This document shows positions 61,721 through 64,000 of a stretch of 64,000 nucleotides of DNA, piece after piece. The stretch covers positions 17,934,291 through 17,998,290 of the forward strand of contig OZ020515.1 of the NCBI GenBank assembly GCA_963971425.1. The letters run 5' to 3'. The notes beneath the pieces were generated by a model, which was not told where the DNA came from, made no database searches, and worked only from the letters and a program-made list of their open reading frames with translations. The translations under genes and the position numbers were made by a program. Numbering within the stretch: position 1 is the stretch's first letter; every line of letters begins with the position of its first letter. Origin of the DNA: Bryoerythrophyllum caledonicum. Lineage: Eukaryota > Streptophyta > Bryopsida > Pottiales > Pottiaceae.

Positions 61721-62496
61721 CCAAAGCACCAAATTAGTATAGGTGGATTCGTTCGCGGGGAAAGATTGTTTCTATGAATGCTTCATGTTATTGTCACGAT
61801 TGATTACACACTTGCTTACTAACTTCTCTTAACAATTACCATCACTCAATTACTCTCTTGCATCACTCTAAACCTAAATATTCTCTAATTATCCATTCTT
61901 CGTGATCTCATAATCATGTCAATTTCTCTCTTCTTCACTGTACTCACAGCAATTTATATTCAATTATTCGTCATCATCTTCCGTGATCACATTCAATAAC
62001 CAATTCTGTCACGCAGATTTCAATATCTTCACATACATCATTCAATTATCTAACTTTTCTATCTTTACAATTCTCATACAATGCTCTTAAACTTCACTTC
62101 CAATCACACATTCACACTTCCTTAACTCCAATTTCATTAATACTTCATCTAATCACAATCCTACAAAAGAAAATAGAAAAATCCAAAGAAAACAAAGAGG
62201 TAGCACCAAGGTTGCCTCGGCTTACGACTATCACAGTCTGGCCTCGAATCCATCTTCCACAAAGTCTTTATCCAAAAACAAGAATCTAACTTCCAGATTC
62301 CAACAGTCACATTCTCTTTCGCTTCTTAACCAACTTTTCATGTAACTTCCCAATCTTACTACTGTACTACGAAACTACCATGCTAATTGCCGAAACTAAC
62401 CAATTCTAAGCCGTATGTGAATACAAAAACTAATTACACATTCCACATAGTCCCACTTCTAATCGTGCAGCGCCCTCGCAAACACAAAACCAAAAC
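61721..62496. other. Non-coding, pyrimidine-rich spacer; probable 3' region of the minus-strand gag-like element
   Basis: No frame of note. On plus it is rich in CTTC/CATT words. It lies just downstream of the minus-strand stop at 62497, so it may be that element's 3' untranslated part. No LTR end could be placed. Confidence 0.4.
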
Positions 62497-63998
62497 CTAA
62501 ACCTTAATTGGTGCGTTAGCATCGTCACAGGACAACATCACAGTCTTATCCTTGGGCGTAGTGACCTCCTCCTCTTCATCGTCTTCATCTGCATCAGTGT
62601 TCAATTGGTCTCCATGTAATCGCTCCGTTAAATCTTCATTAAGCTCACCCAATACTTGTAACTGAGCCTCAAGAAGAGTGATCTGCTTCTCCCGTTCCTT
62701 CAATATCTTCTGCAATTCTTCGTTCTCAGTCGATATTGGCTCAGTATTGGTTGTCACAGGAACCAATTCTCGCAATGAAACCGCACAGACCATAGCTCCC
62801 TCCAAAGAATTGACCTTGGTCTTCAATTCTTTGTTCTCATTCTGCAACTCTTCCTGTAATGATTCCCAATCTGTCTCTGCTTTCCCTCTTGCGACGGCCA
62901 AATCTGTTACCTTCTTCTTCTCCTGTATCCACTTCGCCTGGAGTTTTTTGCGTTCATGCTTGTTGATTAACTCCAATGATTTGAACATCTTGCGCTCTTC
63001 AGTCCATTCTGCTTCCTTGGCTCTGAAATTGCTCTCCAATCTCCCACACTTGAGAGTATCTTCCGCCACTACTTGCTCCAACTCACCAATTCTAACCTTA
63101 TAACCCTCAATCTCTCTAATCCTTACCTCCAATTCTCTCTTCAGTTTGGACTCACTATCCAATTTGATAGCTGTCATCTGCAGCTGAGTGACTTGGGCTA
63201 AAATTACCTCTTTCAACCCTTCCGACTGTTGCTCACTCCCTGATGGACCAATTCGCTGATAAAGCTCCACCAAAACTAGCGTTACTGTAGACGAACTACC
63301 CAATTGACGACCCATACTTGTAACTGAGGGCCAATTTCACGCTGCTCACACCCTACTGCTCTACGACATTCGACTATACCTCGTGCAGCTTCCAATGATC
63401 GAATTGGCATTGAAACTGGTTGCTTCTTCTTCTCCGTAACAGGTACCTCCACCGCTTACACGCTCTTCTGAGTCCCCTCCTGCTTCTGCCCGTACTTGAT
63501 TGCTTCACCCACGTAATTGGCGCACAACAACGTCGTCACCTTCCCTATCTTCCGCTTTGCTTCAAGTTCGGCATGGATCCTCGTCGCCACAAAAGCTGCC
63601 CAATTGAACACCATACCTTTCAATGTAGCTACTGTTGAAAGCAACAACTTCTTTGCCATGTACGTTGTGTGTCGATTTAGCGCCAGCCTCTTCTGCACGA
63701 AGTGCATCCACTCTCCCAATTTCGGTGTAAGAGCTTCTCCGGTCTTCCATCCTTGGCCCTTCTCAAACGCTCTATCGCATGTCTTGAAATAACTGCCCGG
63801 TATAAAATCCGACTCCAAATCTCCTGACACCGGCAATTCACCCATCAGAAGATACAAAACCTTGTTCAGCACCATCTCATCTATGCCAATAATCTTGCCC
63901 TTCACTACACTCCACCCATCTCAAAGATTGTAATTCTTCAGATACTCCGCTAACAATTCTACATCAATCGGTGGCAAATTCTGCGACAAATGTATAAA
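62497..63998 (-). pseudogene. Gag-like coiled-coil protein, broken, runs off the right edge
   Basis: From the right edge the frame reads NLPPIDVELLAEYLKNYNL, then TGA (63921-63923), then DGWSVVKGKIIGIDEMVLNK, PVSGDLESDFIPG, KTCDRAF, TAYMAKKLLLSTVATLKG-like sequence and NWAAFVATRIHAELEAKRK, stopping at 63456. After a frameshift the second part (63315-62497, 272 codons) is one long coiled coil with Lys/Glu heptads (LKRELEVRIREIEGYKVRI) and an acidic end (DADEDDEEEEV). It resembles gag-type frames of plant LTR elements by feel only. No zinc knuckle, protease or RT in view. It lies 5' of LINE copy 2 and is separate from it. Confidence 0.5.
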
Positions 63999-64000
63999 CC

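Overview
The window reads as a gene-poor, transposon-packed stretch of a nuclear genome, most likely a land plant. The clues are repeated AAACCCTA telo-box motifs, MITEs that open with CACTACAAGAAAA, GT-AG introns, a SWIM-finger MULE transposase, and LTR-type gag-like reading frames. Three lineages of Tc1/mariner (DD34E-type) transposase and the style of the LINE fit a seed-free plant (fern, lycophyte, bryophyte) better than a flowering plant, but this is inference. I see no convincing host gene, tRNA, rRNA or CRISPR array.

Layout. 1-10342: nearly complete LINE retrotransposon on + (copy 1), with ORF1, a 1.5 kb CAA repeat, and ORF2 carrying a 2A-like peptide, AP endonuclease, reverse transcriptase, RNase H and a CCHC knuckle. 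It ends in a hairpin and a (TTC)6 tail and is broken by a few single lesions. 10343-20911: element R1 (gag-like remnant on -), cut at its left by the LINE and split by a 6.8 kb MULE (10579-17400, 10-bp target duplication). 20912-31500: AT-rich DNA with small MITEs, a 340 bp TC microsatellite, a short LINE 3' tail and a decayed Tc1 gene. 31506-35199: a Tc1 element with 950 bp inverted arms and an open transposase frame whose third catalytic residue is Lys. 35994-37227: a MITE and a third Tc1-type pseudogene. 37846-41176: element R2, the sister of R1, carrying the empty MULE site. About 41345-49073: a second, decayed Tc1 copy nested with a 4.4 kb inverted-repeat insertion (which contains a 200 N gap), a 122 bp LINE tail and a 278 bp MITE. 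49076-52070: pieces of a TTAA-flanked, piggyBac-like non-autonomous family, one sitting inside LINE 3' sequence. About 52071-61720: LINE copy 2 and an adjoining 3' fragment on -. 62497-64000: a gag-like, coiled-coil pseudogene.

How the parts connect. The two LINE copies let each other be read: copy 2 shows what the stop codons in copy 1 used to encode, and both keep a 2A-like motif (ribosome skipping) at the same place, just before the conserved part of ORF2. Four dispersed 3' ends share a terminal segment, and in three of them a hairpin is kept by paired base changes, which suggests it is the recognition signal for the LINE's own reverse transcriptase. The strongest candidate for something unusual is this LINE: no in-frame AUG, a polyasparagine tract of nearly 500 codons and a canonical 2A peptide ahead of ORF2. 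I cannot search databases, so novelty is not established.
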